Assembly: GCA_001695595.3 (NCBI GenBank)
Contig: MBPM02000008.1
Coordinates: 806,001 to 870,000 of the forward strand
Reading direction: 5' to 3'
DNA from: Plasmopara viticola
Lineage: Eukaryota > Oomycota > Peronosporomycetes > Peronosporales > Peronosporaceae
DNA: 64,000 bases
Shown here: piece by piece, positions 33,386 to 43,131 of the stretch
Layout: the number at the start of each line of letters is the position of its first letter
Position numbering within the stretch: position 1 is the first letter of the stretch
Notes under the pieces: generated by a model
Databases searched by the model: none
What the model saw: only the letters and a program-made list of their open reading frames with translations
Told to the model about the DNA's origin: nothing
Program-made: the position numbers and the translations under genes

Positions 33386-36300
33386 TTATTCGTCAAAGAG
33401 TGAATATGGATCTTGACCGAAGTTTTGATACCATTCATCACTAAATGCTTTAAGCTGTGGCTCGAATCGGGTGTGGCCACTTGTACGCGGGTGGGTCATC
33501 GCTTGATGGAGTCGTTGATTATGAAGACGAATCATCGTCAAACACTGGTGAAACGTTCCCTCAGCGTGAAGAGGCGGTGTGTCGAAGATTGCTTTGTTTC
33601 GATTTAGCCATAATGTGCGCAAAATAACGCAGCGAACAACGTTGAATAGTCGAATTGGCGTAAGTGTACCAAAAATAGCTTGATGTTCATCGGGAACTTC
33701 CAGCTGGTTGAGGAACAAAACGTGTGGCCAATTGATGGGTATCTTGAAAATTCGTGAAAACGGGGGAAGAAAGCGGCACCATAAAAATTGTGCCATGTGG
33801 CAGTATCTAATAAATGAAGTGGAATCTCAGTTGTGTCGCACTCATGAACACATTGTACCGCGTTGGTATGCCAGCGATACTTGTACCGAAAACCAAGCCC
33901 GTTATGTTGAAGTCGACAAAGTCACCGTAAGCGGGAAGAAGGTCGCGTTGAAGACGACGTTCAAAAGACTAGTGGTGTGGTTGGAGGTGAATGTCAGGGA
34001 CTGAGAGCTGACGCAGCGGGAGAGGCGGTGGATTTTGTGCCGTAAGAAGTTTCTTCATCAAATCGTTGGAGGCGTAAATGATATCTTGGCCAGCAAAAGT
34101 CCAAATGTGAAGCGCGCTGATCATGCCTTCAGGTGGTAGTGGATATATTAAGAAGTCTTGGTAATGTTGAGGAACGTCAATGCGTGAGGCAAGTATTTGA
34201 ACGACCGCTGTAAGAGACCGACTCGTTTTAATAGAAGAACCGGCTAAGGCTGTGCGTAAGTTATCCTGGTCTGGAAGAGCGCCATACACAGTAAAGAATG
34301 TTGAAAGTCTGAGAATTCTTTGATGGCTGAAGAAGCAGGTAGCCTTCCGATGAAGCATTGCCAAAGGGCGGTTTGCTTCCGTAAAACGAAAAAAGACATT
34401 GTCCCAAATCGGCCATGTAAGTCGTGTAAGAACAGGGTCCTCATTATGAAGCTTGATCATAATCTTCGTGCTCCAAACTGCGATGGCAATTCTTTAATAA
34501 GCAGGAATTGTGTGCCAGCGGGCATTCTGTGCCATTTGAGAAAGTGGTATGTAAATGAAGTCCAATCCTGAACCTTGACCATTAAAAGCAGCATCAATAG
34601 CCGCTTGTGCCGGAATAAACCACTTAGGAGGAGCTGAAAAGTTGCGGCGACAGTGAACAATAAGCTGACGGATGAGATTGACCTGAAGTAACTCGACCGA
34701 TGATGCGACCGAAGGTAAATCGAGCCCGCCCGAATTCTTATCCACAGAAAACCACTTGCTGGATAGTTGGCCACGAGTAGCAACATCAGCAACTGCTGTC
34801 GATGGAGTGTTGTTGACGAAGTTGCGCATGAGTGGAGTAAATTGTAGCAATTCTTGTTTTGAAACTATAACTGTACCCAGGAAATGCCAAAGTGTTGATA
34901 AAATCATCGTCTTAAGTAGAAGTACTCGACCGCGAATAGTTCGTGCTCGACATCGCCAAGAAACACACTGTTTTTGAAACTGATTCAATAGAGAGTTGAG
35001 CTGTTGGCTGGGTGTGAAAGCTGGTCCAACAGTAATACCTAAAAAAGAAAAGTGCTCGTGGTTTTGCAAAACGCGAGCTCCCAGGTTTCGGAGTTGATTG
35101 TAAACTCCAATATCGTCGATAGACCAGAGACGAAAAGGAAATATGACTGTCTTATCCATATTTAACCGCATACTAGTGGCAAGATAAAAAGATTGTACTC
35201 GAGCCAAAAATTGAGGCGCGTGCGAGAGATTGTTGATCACTCCTGTGACATCATCGGCAAAGCACAGTATGTGATGATGAGAGTCTCGGATTTTGATTGC
35301 AGAGTCACCACTGGTTGCCCGCAGGTAGCAAAGCAGAGGTTCAATAAAAAGCACGAACAAACCGGGAGAAAGTGGATCACCCTGTCGAACGCCGGCTCCC
35401 AAACTGAAAAATTCCGAGCGTGAAGAGTTGATAATGACTTGAACTAATTTCCCTTAAAAAAAGGTCTTGACCCAATGTCTAAAATTAACTCCAAACCCTT
35501 AATGTTGTAATACATAATCCAGTGCCTACCAGTTGACACTATCGAATGCTTTGACAAAGTCGAGGCAAATAGCACCGGCCGGATCATGGGAATTTTTTCG
35601 CCGACAGTAGTCTTGAAGATCGTGAAAGAAGCGAAGCGCATGGCGAATGTCGCGTCCCGGAACAAAGCCAGACTGGTAAACTCCCAATAGATTGGGTAAA
35701 ACTTTGTTAAGGCGATAAGCGGACGCCTTGGGTCCGAACTTGGCATCTTGATTCAGCAACGTCAAAGGCCGATAGTTCTTGAGGTCCGAGCGAGAGCCGT
35801 TTTTAAAAAGCAATGCGATGTAACCACGTCGTTGAAACTTAGTCATTCGACCCTTTCGAAATTGAGCCACATAAACGAGTTCCAAAATCTGAGCCCATTG
35901 AGTCGGAAAAAGTTGATAATACTCCGCAGAAAGTCCATCTGGGTCGGGGGATTTACCGCGAGCAGTGTGCTAAATAGAATGAAAGAAATCGTTTGCCGTA
36001 AGCGACGCGTCGAGCATGGCAGCGTGACGGTAGCTTCCGGATGCTGTGGTGAAGAATGTTCTGAAGTTTTGTGGGTCAAACTGCTGACGTTCGACCATGA
36101 GATCATGAGAATCCGACTAGAAATGGTACCCTAAAATTGACGATGGGTTGCTAAAAATGTGGCGGGATCTTTAGACAAGCCCAAAGGCGTGTCAACTGAT
36201 AAAATTGAGAGTTTCAATTGCGGCGCCATAGGAGACCGAAAAAAATGTTTTGAAGACTGCTCACCGGACGTGATATCCATGTCAAACTTAGATACGCTAT

Positions 36301-37378
36301 TCCGGTCACGAATTGCCTATAAGAAATTTAGGTAGGCTTGGCGGGATAAGTCACGCTGATGCCTATTATAGTCACTTGGATCTAACGAGAAAAGTTTTTT
36401 ACGATTACGAGAAGCCGAAAGGAGGTTCCGTAGTTGAGAAGCAGTAGCTCCTTTACGTCGTATATATTCTTGGCAGAGAAAAATACGGTCCCTTCGTTTA
36501 TGCTCGTCGAGCAAGCATCCCGGATTTCGGTTTGGGTCGAGACAAGCTGCAAGACGCTCAAGATTGCTTGAAAGTTGATCTCGAATAGAGCTACATTGAA
36601 GCAACCAGGGTGGACATTTGAACGGGAGCGAATCGGATGAAAACGTTTCAGCGGAAGACGCTAAAAAATCAATAGGGACGTGGTCCGAAGTTCCATACTT
36701 GTGTCCCATCAAGTGCCCACTGGAGCGAATAAATTTGTCATAGAAGTCTACGCTAGCGAGACAATAACCAATTCGGTTCTTAGACTTAGTGCCTGTAAAC
36801 TCGCGTAAATCCGGATTTTCAAGGCGCCAAAAATCATTTAAGCCAAGGCTAATCATCCAATCGAAAAGTTTGGCGCGGACGCTGTTATGGAAAGAGGCAC
36901 CAGGTGTAGCTTGGTCTACATCGGAATCCATAGTCATGTTAAAATCGCTCAAAACGAGATGTACTGCAAAATCATGAAATTGTCGAGGTAGAGCCGAGAA
37001 GAAAGAAGGCCGATCTTCTGGACGAACCGGACCGTACACCACGTGAAAATAGATGCGAAATTCGCCCAAGTTTGCGGACACGGCCAAGTACCGATTCGTC
37101 AGTAAAGTCGAGTCCGTAAGAAGAGATGTTTCGTCAAGAATATTGTGAAAAGGGTGACCTCCATTAAATAATAGAGCGACACCATTGCGGCCACAATACC
37201 CAGTGGAAGGTGACTGTGACCAGATTGAGTGAGCATGTGCATCTGCAGCATGCAGAAAATAGTCGTTTTTCTCAACCGATTGCTGGCTTGAAAGCTTGGT
37301 TTCTTGTAAAGCGATAAGTTGGTAAGTTGAAAGTAGATCTTGATAAAATTGAAGGCGTGGCTTATTCAGCCCGTTCAC
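33386..37378 (-). pseudogene. LINE ORF2: APE endonuclease and reverse transcriptase, frameshifted
   Basis: The apurinic-type endonuclease at 36317-37378 is largely readable: LNVNGLNKPRL at its start, YQLIALQETKL with the catalytic Glu, VLSDFNMTMDSDVD, and SDHVPIDF near the end. The reverse transcriptase follows in pieces: NYRPLTLLNQDAKFGPKASA and GAICLDFVKAFDSVNW (35526-35885), then GDPLSPGLFVLF and CFADDVTG (34494-35402), where FADD is the polymerase active site. C-terminal fragments lie at 33969-34460 and 33386-33796. The pieces are in different frames with stops between, so this copy cannot make ORF2 protein. Comparison with the second copy in the window shows the original continuous frame. 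Confidence 0.85.
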
Positions 37379-37476
37379 ATTTAGTGAAATCGCCCTAAAG
37401 GCCCACGCCTCTTGTCTAGAAGTGAAGGCGAGGGATTAATAATCCAGTCGTGTCAGGTTTCAAAGCTTGGACGGCT

Positions 37477-39447
37477 TTAACCAAAGTCTTTAAAAAAATC
37501 AGGCACTGCGTCGTACTGCAATAGGTCTTCTGCAAAAGAGCTAAAACCCATCAACCAAAGTGTAGTGTCCGAAAGAAGCGGAATCGCCAAGTTGACGAGA
37601 AATTCAGGATTCCTATCAGTTAAGTTATAAATCTTTAGCGGGTCATGATAGACCGTAGGTGCCATAATATGAAAGACTAAATTCCAGCCTGAAAGTACGA
37701 ACCGAGCCTTCTTGGTTTGCTCCGAAATAGATGGAACATGGCTGTAAAGACGTTTAAGCATCTTTTTTGCTTTGCCTGAAGACCGAAGTATCTCGATGCA
37801 CTGTAATTGCGCCGAACTCGCACCAGGGCGAGTATTGGCAACAAGACGACAGGCGCTGCGGAAGTTTGCCAATGTAGCAAGGTGTTCAGACGATGCCATA
37901 ACCGGGAGCATAAGTCCTGGGTTTGCTTCAATCGTGGCTAGTTGCTTAAGCGGAGGGCGGTCCGTTAATTTAAGCGAAAACGAGTCATTGTACTCAAAGA
38001 GTTCACGGCGAGTCATTTTTTCCACATCGTAAATCAAAGATGCAGGAGTAATTAGAGCGATGTACGCTGGCGTGGCAGCAGCGACGGGAGTACTTTCAAG
38101 GCAAGCTTCGTCGGCCTCCTCGCGGCGAAGTTCAAGATGGTACTGCCATTGAGTAACCTCTTCTTGCACATCGTCATACCATAGTGAACTATTGTAATTA
38201 GACTTGAAAAGACCACAAGCACTTGCTGTGCCTTCCAATGCATTAACATCGTATTTATTCGCTGAAGTTTCGACCACTTCAGCACCGGAGCGACCATACA
38301 GTGCTTTCCGATTTGACGGCGCTTTTGCCCATAAAGGAGCGCTTGGGTTTATCACAGGCAACAACACCTCTTCACCCAAGAACTCACTAGCGTCTATTTC
38401 CGACAGGGCGGAGTCATCTTCGCTTCCATCATCCATACAGGGTGGCAACTCCTCTTCCGACATCATGACGTCAGGTGTAGGAGAAGGGGAGCGAGATAGA
38501 GAAGGGTCTCGCGACGGTACGGTAGCCACTTGAGAGACAGTATCAGAATCGACAGAAGAATCCAGCTGATTCTTGCGAATGGATTTGCGTAGGGACGAAG
38601 TGAACCCAGGAGAGACAGCTGGGATTTTATCTTCGGATGGGGAAGATTTGTCGGATACCTCGTTGGGAGCTAATTCAGCCGCCTTTTCCGCAGCTGCTTC
38701 CTCTTGGCGGGTGCGAATTGACGGTGGTGTTACTCGATTATAACGTGCAACCTTATGGTTGGCGAAACAAGCTCGTAGTTTAACCATGCCGTCATCAGGT
38801 GGTGAAAATTCAATTTCCCGAAGAGGCGAATCCGGGGATGGGAGTAGAACAGCTGGCGCCTGATCTTGTCCAAAGTATACAGTACATTCCCGCGAGGGAA
38901 GACCGTACCGCACGAATGTGGGAAGGACGCACGTAGGCGGCGCACCATGATCCGAAAACCAATCAAAAATAACGGTATCGGTGACTTCATCAGGGAGATG
39001 GACCAGATCCATGAAGTAGCGAGAGCCGTATTTCGAAAAACGTGCGATTTCAATTTGAGAACCGAACGCATTCAGTTTGAGTAAGCTGAGCTCAGAGGCA
39101 GTGTCGTAAGCCGAGCACGTAAACCGTATCCCTGCATTCGGGATAAGCTTAAAGTCTTGAAGAAGACGAGCCTGGCGAGCGTCTTTCCACAGCTGTGGTT
39201 GGTCGTCTTTCGCAAGTTCATCGAGCACCTCAGCGAGATGTTTGCGCTTAATAGCATGTGGACAAGGAATCCACATGCGATGCAGTTCTGCTGCACTAGC
39301 CGGTGTTGGAGCCAGTTTCAGCGCATTAAGACGCAAAGCGTCAAGATTTTGAAGAGCGAGTTCAGACTCGCTAGTCTCTAGCAACGAATCCCCTGGTAGC
39401 TGACGAGGAAACCCAGAGCGGCGAGATGTGGGGCGTGACTTCACCAT
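37477..39447 (-). CDS. LINE ORF1 protein, intact, 656 aa
   Basis: ORF1 proteins of LINEs bind the element RNA. This frame is uninterrupted from ATG at 39447 to a stop at 37477, about 100 bp before ORF2. The middle region (residues about 140-210) contains SRYFMDLVHLPDEVTDTVIF and TFVRYGLPSRECTVYFGQDQ, whose alternating strands suggest an RRM-like fold. A Lys/Ser/Glu-rich disordered segment follows (about 250-350). The C-terminal third contains VEKMTRRELFEYNDSF and a helical region. No CCHC zinc knuckle was seen. It is odd that ORF1 is intact while ORF2 of the same copy is badly broken. Confidence 0.75.
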   Translation of the reverse strand: MVKSRPTSRRSGFPRQLPGDSLLETSESELALQNLDALRLNALKLAPTPASAAELHRMWIPCPHAIKRKHLAEVLDELAKDDQPQLWKDARQARLLQDFKLIPNAGIRFTCSAYDTASELSLLKLNAFGSQIEIARFSKYGSRYFMDLVHLPDEVTDTVIFDWFSDHGAPPTCVLPTFVRYGLPSRECTVYFGQDQAPAVLLPSPDSPLREIEFSPPDDGMVKLRACFANHKVARYNRVTPPSIRTRQEEAAAEKAAELAPNEVSDKSSPSEDKIPAVSPGFTSSLRKSIRKNQLDSSVDSDTVSQVATVPSRDPSLSRSPSPTPDVMMSEEELPPCMDDGSEDDSALSEIDASEFLGEEVLLPVINPSAPLWAKAPSNRKALYGRSGAEVVETSANKYDVNALEGTASACGLFKSNYNSSLWYDDVQEEVTQWQYHLELRREEADEACLESTPVAAATPAYIALITPASLIYDVEKMTRRELFEYNDSFSLKLTDRPPLKQLATIEANPGLMLPVMASSEHLATLANFRSACRLVANTRPGASSAQLQCIEILRSSGKAKKMLKRLYSHVPSISEQTKKARFVLSGWNLVFHIMAPTVYHDPLKIYNLTDRNPEFLVNLAIPLLSDTTLWLMGFSSFAEDLLQYDAVPDFFKDFG

Positions 39448-39978
39448 GGTTACAAACGACTTGTAAGTATTGAACTCCTACGCGGGTGACTGTCTGCAGT
39501 ATGAGATACAAACTTAGCCTTGGGGAATTAGAGTCCGCGCAAAGCAAAGAGAGTCTCTACTGGAAGTTATATGGGGCGAGATGTACCTCAATACACGGCC
39601 CATTACAACTGCAGTCCTCTACTTAGAACTTCACAGGTTGTAAACCCCTTGAATGAGGTTCTTACGGTCTCTCCACCAGACCAGTTTAAGCAGTAGGTAT
39701 CAGACAACAACAAGGGAGTAGTAAGTCGAGGCGCGATAGGAGCTGAAGTAGTTAAAGTGAAAGTAACGACGGCTTGTCACTGAAGACGGGTAGCTCAACG
39801 AGCTACGAAGGCGACGGTGGCAGGGGGCGGCAAGGCGAGCGCAACGGAGACGACTGCAAAGAGTTGACGCCGAGGCGAGGGGCTTGCAGCGAAGGACAAC
39901 GAACAAACGAGGCTTGTGCGGTGTCGCAAAGTTGGCCTTTTTCTGTGCGGGTGCGCAGTCGAAGGCATATTGAGAAGT

Positions 39979-39992
39979 GTAATGACTCATTT
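39979..39992. repeat. right target-site duplication of the LINE copy
   Basis: GTAATGACTCATTT abuts the 5' end of the minus-strand LINE and matches 33173-33186 exactly. Confidence 0.85.
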
Positions 39993-40456
39993 GGTACATA
40001 AATGGTCAGTAATTCGATGATATTTCTAAACAATTAGTGTAGCAAAATCCAATATGATATAAAAAACGGCATTCCCACCTTGAAAGGGCAACCCTGGTAG
40101 AGTCACTAAAGGCTGTAGTATTCAGCTACTTAATAGTCGTAATCGTACCTCTAGTTAGGAGATACCTCTAATTTAATATGAGAAAAGTAGTACATGGACT
40201 GAATTTTGTATCAAAAATGGACTTTACTTTTCGAGATATCACAATCTTGATAAACAATTACATCGAAAGTAGAAAACGGAGTAGGAAGCCATACATATAT
40301 ATAGGAATTAGGTTTGGCAGATTCGAAATAGATAGTGGACGCAATGATTGATTCTTTCCTTTTAAAGTTCCGTTGTCCACGAGTATTTTAATGGGTGTGT
40401 TCCAGCACTAAAAGTCATGCGTTCCATTAAACCATTTGGTCAGCAGCTTTAAAACC
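39993..40456. other. intergenic upstream of the DUF7587-like gene
   Basis: 464 bp of AT-rich sequence without a convincing frame. It probably includes the promoter of the gene starting at 40457. Confidence 0.4.
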
Positions 40457-41071
40457 ATGGCCCCTTCCTTTGACGTGGTCAAGAACAATATGATGTCCCA
40501 CCCGCCAGCTGTTGTGTGGCGCGTTGGTCACGCTGGGAACGAAGATGCACTTGTGCGTGCTCGATTCCCTTGTACTTCTTTTAAAACCGAAGAGGAGTAT
40601 CAGCGTGCTAAGAGGCAGCATCTCGATTGGCACAATACCAATAGTACCCCATTTCTCTCGACGTTTTCGACCAAGTCTCACGCAGAAATGTGGGGACGAC
40701 AGTTGCTCGAGAAAGGAGGCGATGTGTGGCTCTATCCTGTGGATACGACTGGACTGGTTGTATTCCCAACGCAGTCAGAGGAGCTCTTGATTCTCGGAGG
40801 GATTCCGAATAGTAATATCGGAATGAGAGAGCAAATCCACGAAATAGTTGACAAGGCGGATTTAATGTTTGATGCAGCTTCGGACATGAACGATCTAGAT
40901 GAAGAGCCTGTACTTTACGACACGAATGATTTGTGCTATGGAAATACATGTGGAGTGGGTGGATTGGTCCACGATGAACGTACGGGTCTGGAATACCAAC
41001 CCGATGATGCTGCCGGCGTGGAGGAGGACGAGGACTGGCTTGATTACGCAGAGTATCAGATGGATCACTAA
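40457..41071 (+). CDS. DUF7587-like protein, 204 aa
   Basis: Intronless. The frame is open from a TTG at 40436, but the first ATG is at 40457 (MAPSFDVVKNN). The core reads VVWRVGHAGNEDALVRARFP, then LDWHNTNSTPFLSTFSTKSH, AEMWGRQL and VWLYPVDTTGL. The arrangement of an R-x-x-x start, H-x-x-W-x-x-x-x-SPF-x-S-x-FS, a downstream HA-x-x-W and a strand with DTT resembles the fungal domain listed as DUF7587, of unknown function. The C-terminal 60 residues are acidic (DEEPVLYDTNDL, GVEEDEDWLDYAEYQ). No signal peptide or membrane segment is seen. The resemblance is from memory and moderate, and the function is unknown. Confidence 0.55.
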   Translation: MAPSFDVVKNNMMSHPPAVVWRVGHAGNEDALVRARFPCTSFKTEEEYQRAKRQHLDWHNTNSTPFLSTFSTKSHAEMWGRQLLEKGGDVWLYPVDTTGLVVFPTQSEELLILGGIPNSNIGMREQIHEIVDKADLMFDAASDMNDLDEEPVLYDTNDLCYGNTCGVGGLVHDERTGLEYQPDDAAGVEEDEDWLDYAEYQMDH

Positions 41072-41252
41072 GTGTCCTTTTCAGTGATTTATTGCACAGT
41101 AATATAGTGAATCTGCTTTAAGATCATACTGCTGTTCGCGCTCATGATAAAGTTCGTGACTTAGCAGGAGATCCTGTATTATCTAAAAATTACTAAATTG
41201 CCAATTCATTCCATAACCGTAATAACTAAGCATTTTTCTGTTATCGCATCGT

Positions 41253-41768
41253 TTAGTGCTCTACTTCCGGTAACTCAGAAGCCTTTGGCTTTAAACTTTT
41301 CGTCCTAAATTTTGATATGACACGGTCGATACCCCAGCCAAAGGCTCCCCACTTGAAGGGGCGAATCCACGTCCGTATATGGCGCAAAGGGCCATTCAGT
41401 GGATGCACCGAATTCAAGGCAGTCCCATAGAGCACAAAGGCTGCTGGGACCAGTCGCGTGTCACGCGCAAGTTGACTCGTGTCCTTGCCATTGCTATTGT
41501 TAATATACGACGCACCCCACAAGAGGAGCTCGGCCCCTGGGATGGCCACCACCAAGGGATAGATCATGAGTCGTGGCAACTTTTCAATCGCTTTCTTTTT
41601 CACAAATGCAAGCCCTTGGGCGCGATGGCGTGAAGCCACGGCCTTGGCAACGTGCAGTCCACCGGCCATGAACGAGAACCCCAAGTAGTGACTCAAATCG
41701 TGGTTTAGAAAGCGCCTCCAACGGTGTTCTGCATGGGCATTGTGGTCAAAAGACTTGGCCGACGTCAT
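41253..41768 (-). CDS. predicted membrane protein, 171 aa
   Basis: The frame runs to a stop at 41253 and remains open upstream to at least 41825. The first in-frame ATG is at 41768 (MTSAKSFDHNAHAEHRW), but an upstream exon is possible. The protein has a His/Arg-rich N-terminus, then hydrophobic segments around SHYLGFSFMAGGLHVAKAV, LMIYPLVVAIPGAELLLWGA and VPAAFVLYGTALNSV, and a basic C-terminus (FRTKSLKPK). It looks like a small multi-pass protein, possibly of an organelle membrane. No family was recognised. It is convergent with the gene at 40457-41071, with 181 bp between. Confidence 0.55.
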   Translation of the reverse strand: MTSAKSFDHNAHAEHRWRRFLNHDLSHYLGFSFMAGGLHVAKAVASRHRAQGLAFVKKKAIEKLPRLMIYPLVVAIPGAELLLWGASYINNSNGKDTSQLARDTRLVPAAFVLYGTALNSVHPLNGPLRHIRTWIRPFKWGAFGWGIDRVISKFRTKSLKPKASELPEVEH

Positions 41769-42126
41769 TCCAAGAGCCCTCGACTTGATAATTTCAATGT
41801 AGATAGCGACGTCATTAAGTCTCAAGATGGAGTTACATGTTAGAGTAGATTACGGCTCGTCCCAGAAGCAGCCATCATTCAAGTAATTATATGTTTACTT
41901 ACTCTTAGAGCAGAGTCCGTGTCTATATTATAATATAAAGAGAGCAAGCGATGGTGAGCTTTATTATACTACTGAACATAGCCTACTTAGTCCTCTATCA
42001 CCTGCGTACTATCATTTAGTCCGATTAACTCCCCCCTTCCTCATTCTTCCTTCAATAAGGGCTCCTTTGCATAATAAAGTACTATTCGAATACCCCTTTT
42101 AGCGGCTCGTGTTCCTTGATTTGCCC
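41769..42126. other. divergent promoter region
   Basis: 358 bp between divergent starts at 41768 and 42127. It is AT-rich and no repeated motif was noticed. Confidence 0.4.
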
Positions 42127-43131
42127 ATGGACGCTGCAGCTTCGCCTCGTCTTGACGGTGGCATCGCATCGCTTCGTACTATACTCGCCAACAAACAATC
42201 CCTTGCTCCAGCTGCCAGTATTGCCATCAATGCATTTCTTGCGACCACGCAGCGACTACAACGGCGCGACAATCGCTCCGGGGCTTCCGGCTTTGACCGC
42301 GAGTATATGGAACTCTGTCGGAGTATTGACAAAGCACAGGGTTACGACGCCGCATTGACCCCCCAAACTAAAGCGACGAGAGCAAAGAACCGGTACCGTG
42401 ATGTGGTACCGTTTGAAAAAACGCGCGTCAAGTTACAGCGCCGATCGGCGGACGCAAGCGACGATTACATTAACGCTAATTATATTGACAAAAGCTACAT
42501 TGCCTGTTGTGCTCCTGTACCCGCTGCGATGCACGATTTTTGGCACATGATTGTTCAGTGCCAGGTACACGTGGTACTGATGCTAACCAATTTTGTGGAA
42601 CACGAGCGGTTAAAAGCCGACGTGTATTGGAAGCCACAAGGACAAGAAGTGGACTTTCACGGTGTCCATGTGACACTACTGGACGAAGTGCAACATCCCG
42701 CAAGTGGTGGGTGTCTCATGCGGAGGTTTCGAGTGTGGCAGCTTGATCAAAATGGACGCGAGATCGAAAGTCGCGTGGTTCAGCACATTCAGCTCACGAC
42801 GTGGCCAGACCACGGTGTCTTGCGCGATTTCCGAGTCATTGCACCGATGCTAGACGCGGTCAATACTTTTCGTGACGAGGCGTCAAGGCGCTACAAGGTT
42901 AATGCTCGAGTCTTGGTGCACTGTAGTGCAGGCATTGGACGGTCGGGTACTTTTATTGCCATTGATATTCTATTAAAGAGGTTGTACCAAGTGCTGTTTC
43001 GTGGCACTTGTACCCCCGAGGCAATAGAAGTAGCACTGGATATTCCAAAGGTTGTGCATCGCTTGCGATCACAGCGCCCTGGTATGGTACAAACACCGGT
43101 ACGTCGTTTGTGGCACTTTGTCTATGGCTAA
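42127..43131 (+). CDS. classical protein tyrosine phosphatase, 334 aa
   Basis: This is a cysteine-dependent phosphatase that removes phosphate from phosphotyrosine. The catalytic loop VHCSAGIGRSGTF contains the nucleophile Cys266 and Arg272. The WPD loop TTWPDHGV supplies the general acid Asp228. The phosphotyrosine-recognition region appears as NRYRDVVPFEKTRVKL followed by DDYINANYIDKSYIA, and MLTNFVEHERLKADVYWK is another family block. A single catalytic domain fills most of the protein, with about 85 N-terminal residues ahead of it and no membrane segment, so it is a soluble non-receptor type. The ATG at 42127 is the first in frame; the open frame begins with a GTG at 42109. Intronless. 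Confidence 0.93.
   Translation: MDAAASPRLDGGIASLRTILANKQSLAPAASIAINAFLATTQRLQRRDNRSGASGFDREYMELCRSIDKAQGYDAALTPQTKATRAKNRYRDVVPFEKTRVKLQRRSADASDDYINANYIDKSYIACCAPVPAAMHDFWHMIVQCQVHVVLMLTNFVEHERLKADVYWKPQGQEVDFHGVHVTLLDEVQHPASGGCLMRRFRVWQLDQNGREIESRVVQHIQLTTWPDHGVLRDFRVIAPMLDAVNTFRDEASRRYKVNARVLVHCSAGIGRSGTFIAIDILLKRLYQVLFRGTCTPEAIEVALDIPKVVHRLRSQRPGMVQTPVRRLWHFVYG

Larger units (their letters stand above)
33187..39978 (-). mobile_element. full-length non-LTR retrotransposon (LINE), 6.8 kb
   Basis: Two reading frames in LINE order lie on the minus strand. A 5' region (39448-39978) is followed by an intact ORF1 (37477-39447), a broken ORF2 with endonuclease and reverse transcriptase (33386 to about 37400), and a 200-bp 3' end. 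The copy is flanked by perfect 14-bp repeats GTAATGACTCATTT, so both borders are known to within a base or two. The 3' end reads ATGATACGTATTCTAC on the minus strand and has no poly(A) or simple repeat. The second copy at 60657 ends at the same base. The clade is not certain; the APE endonuclease plus an RT zinc-binding-type C-terminus suggest an L1-like group. Confidence 0.9.
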
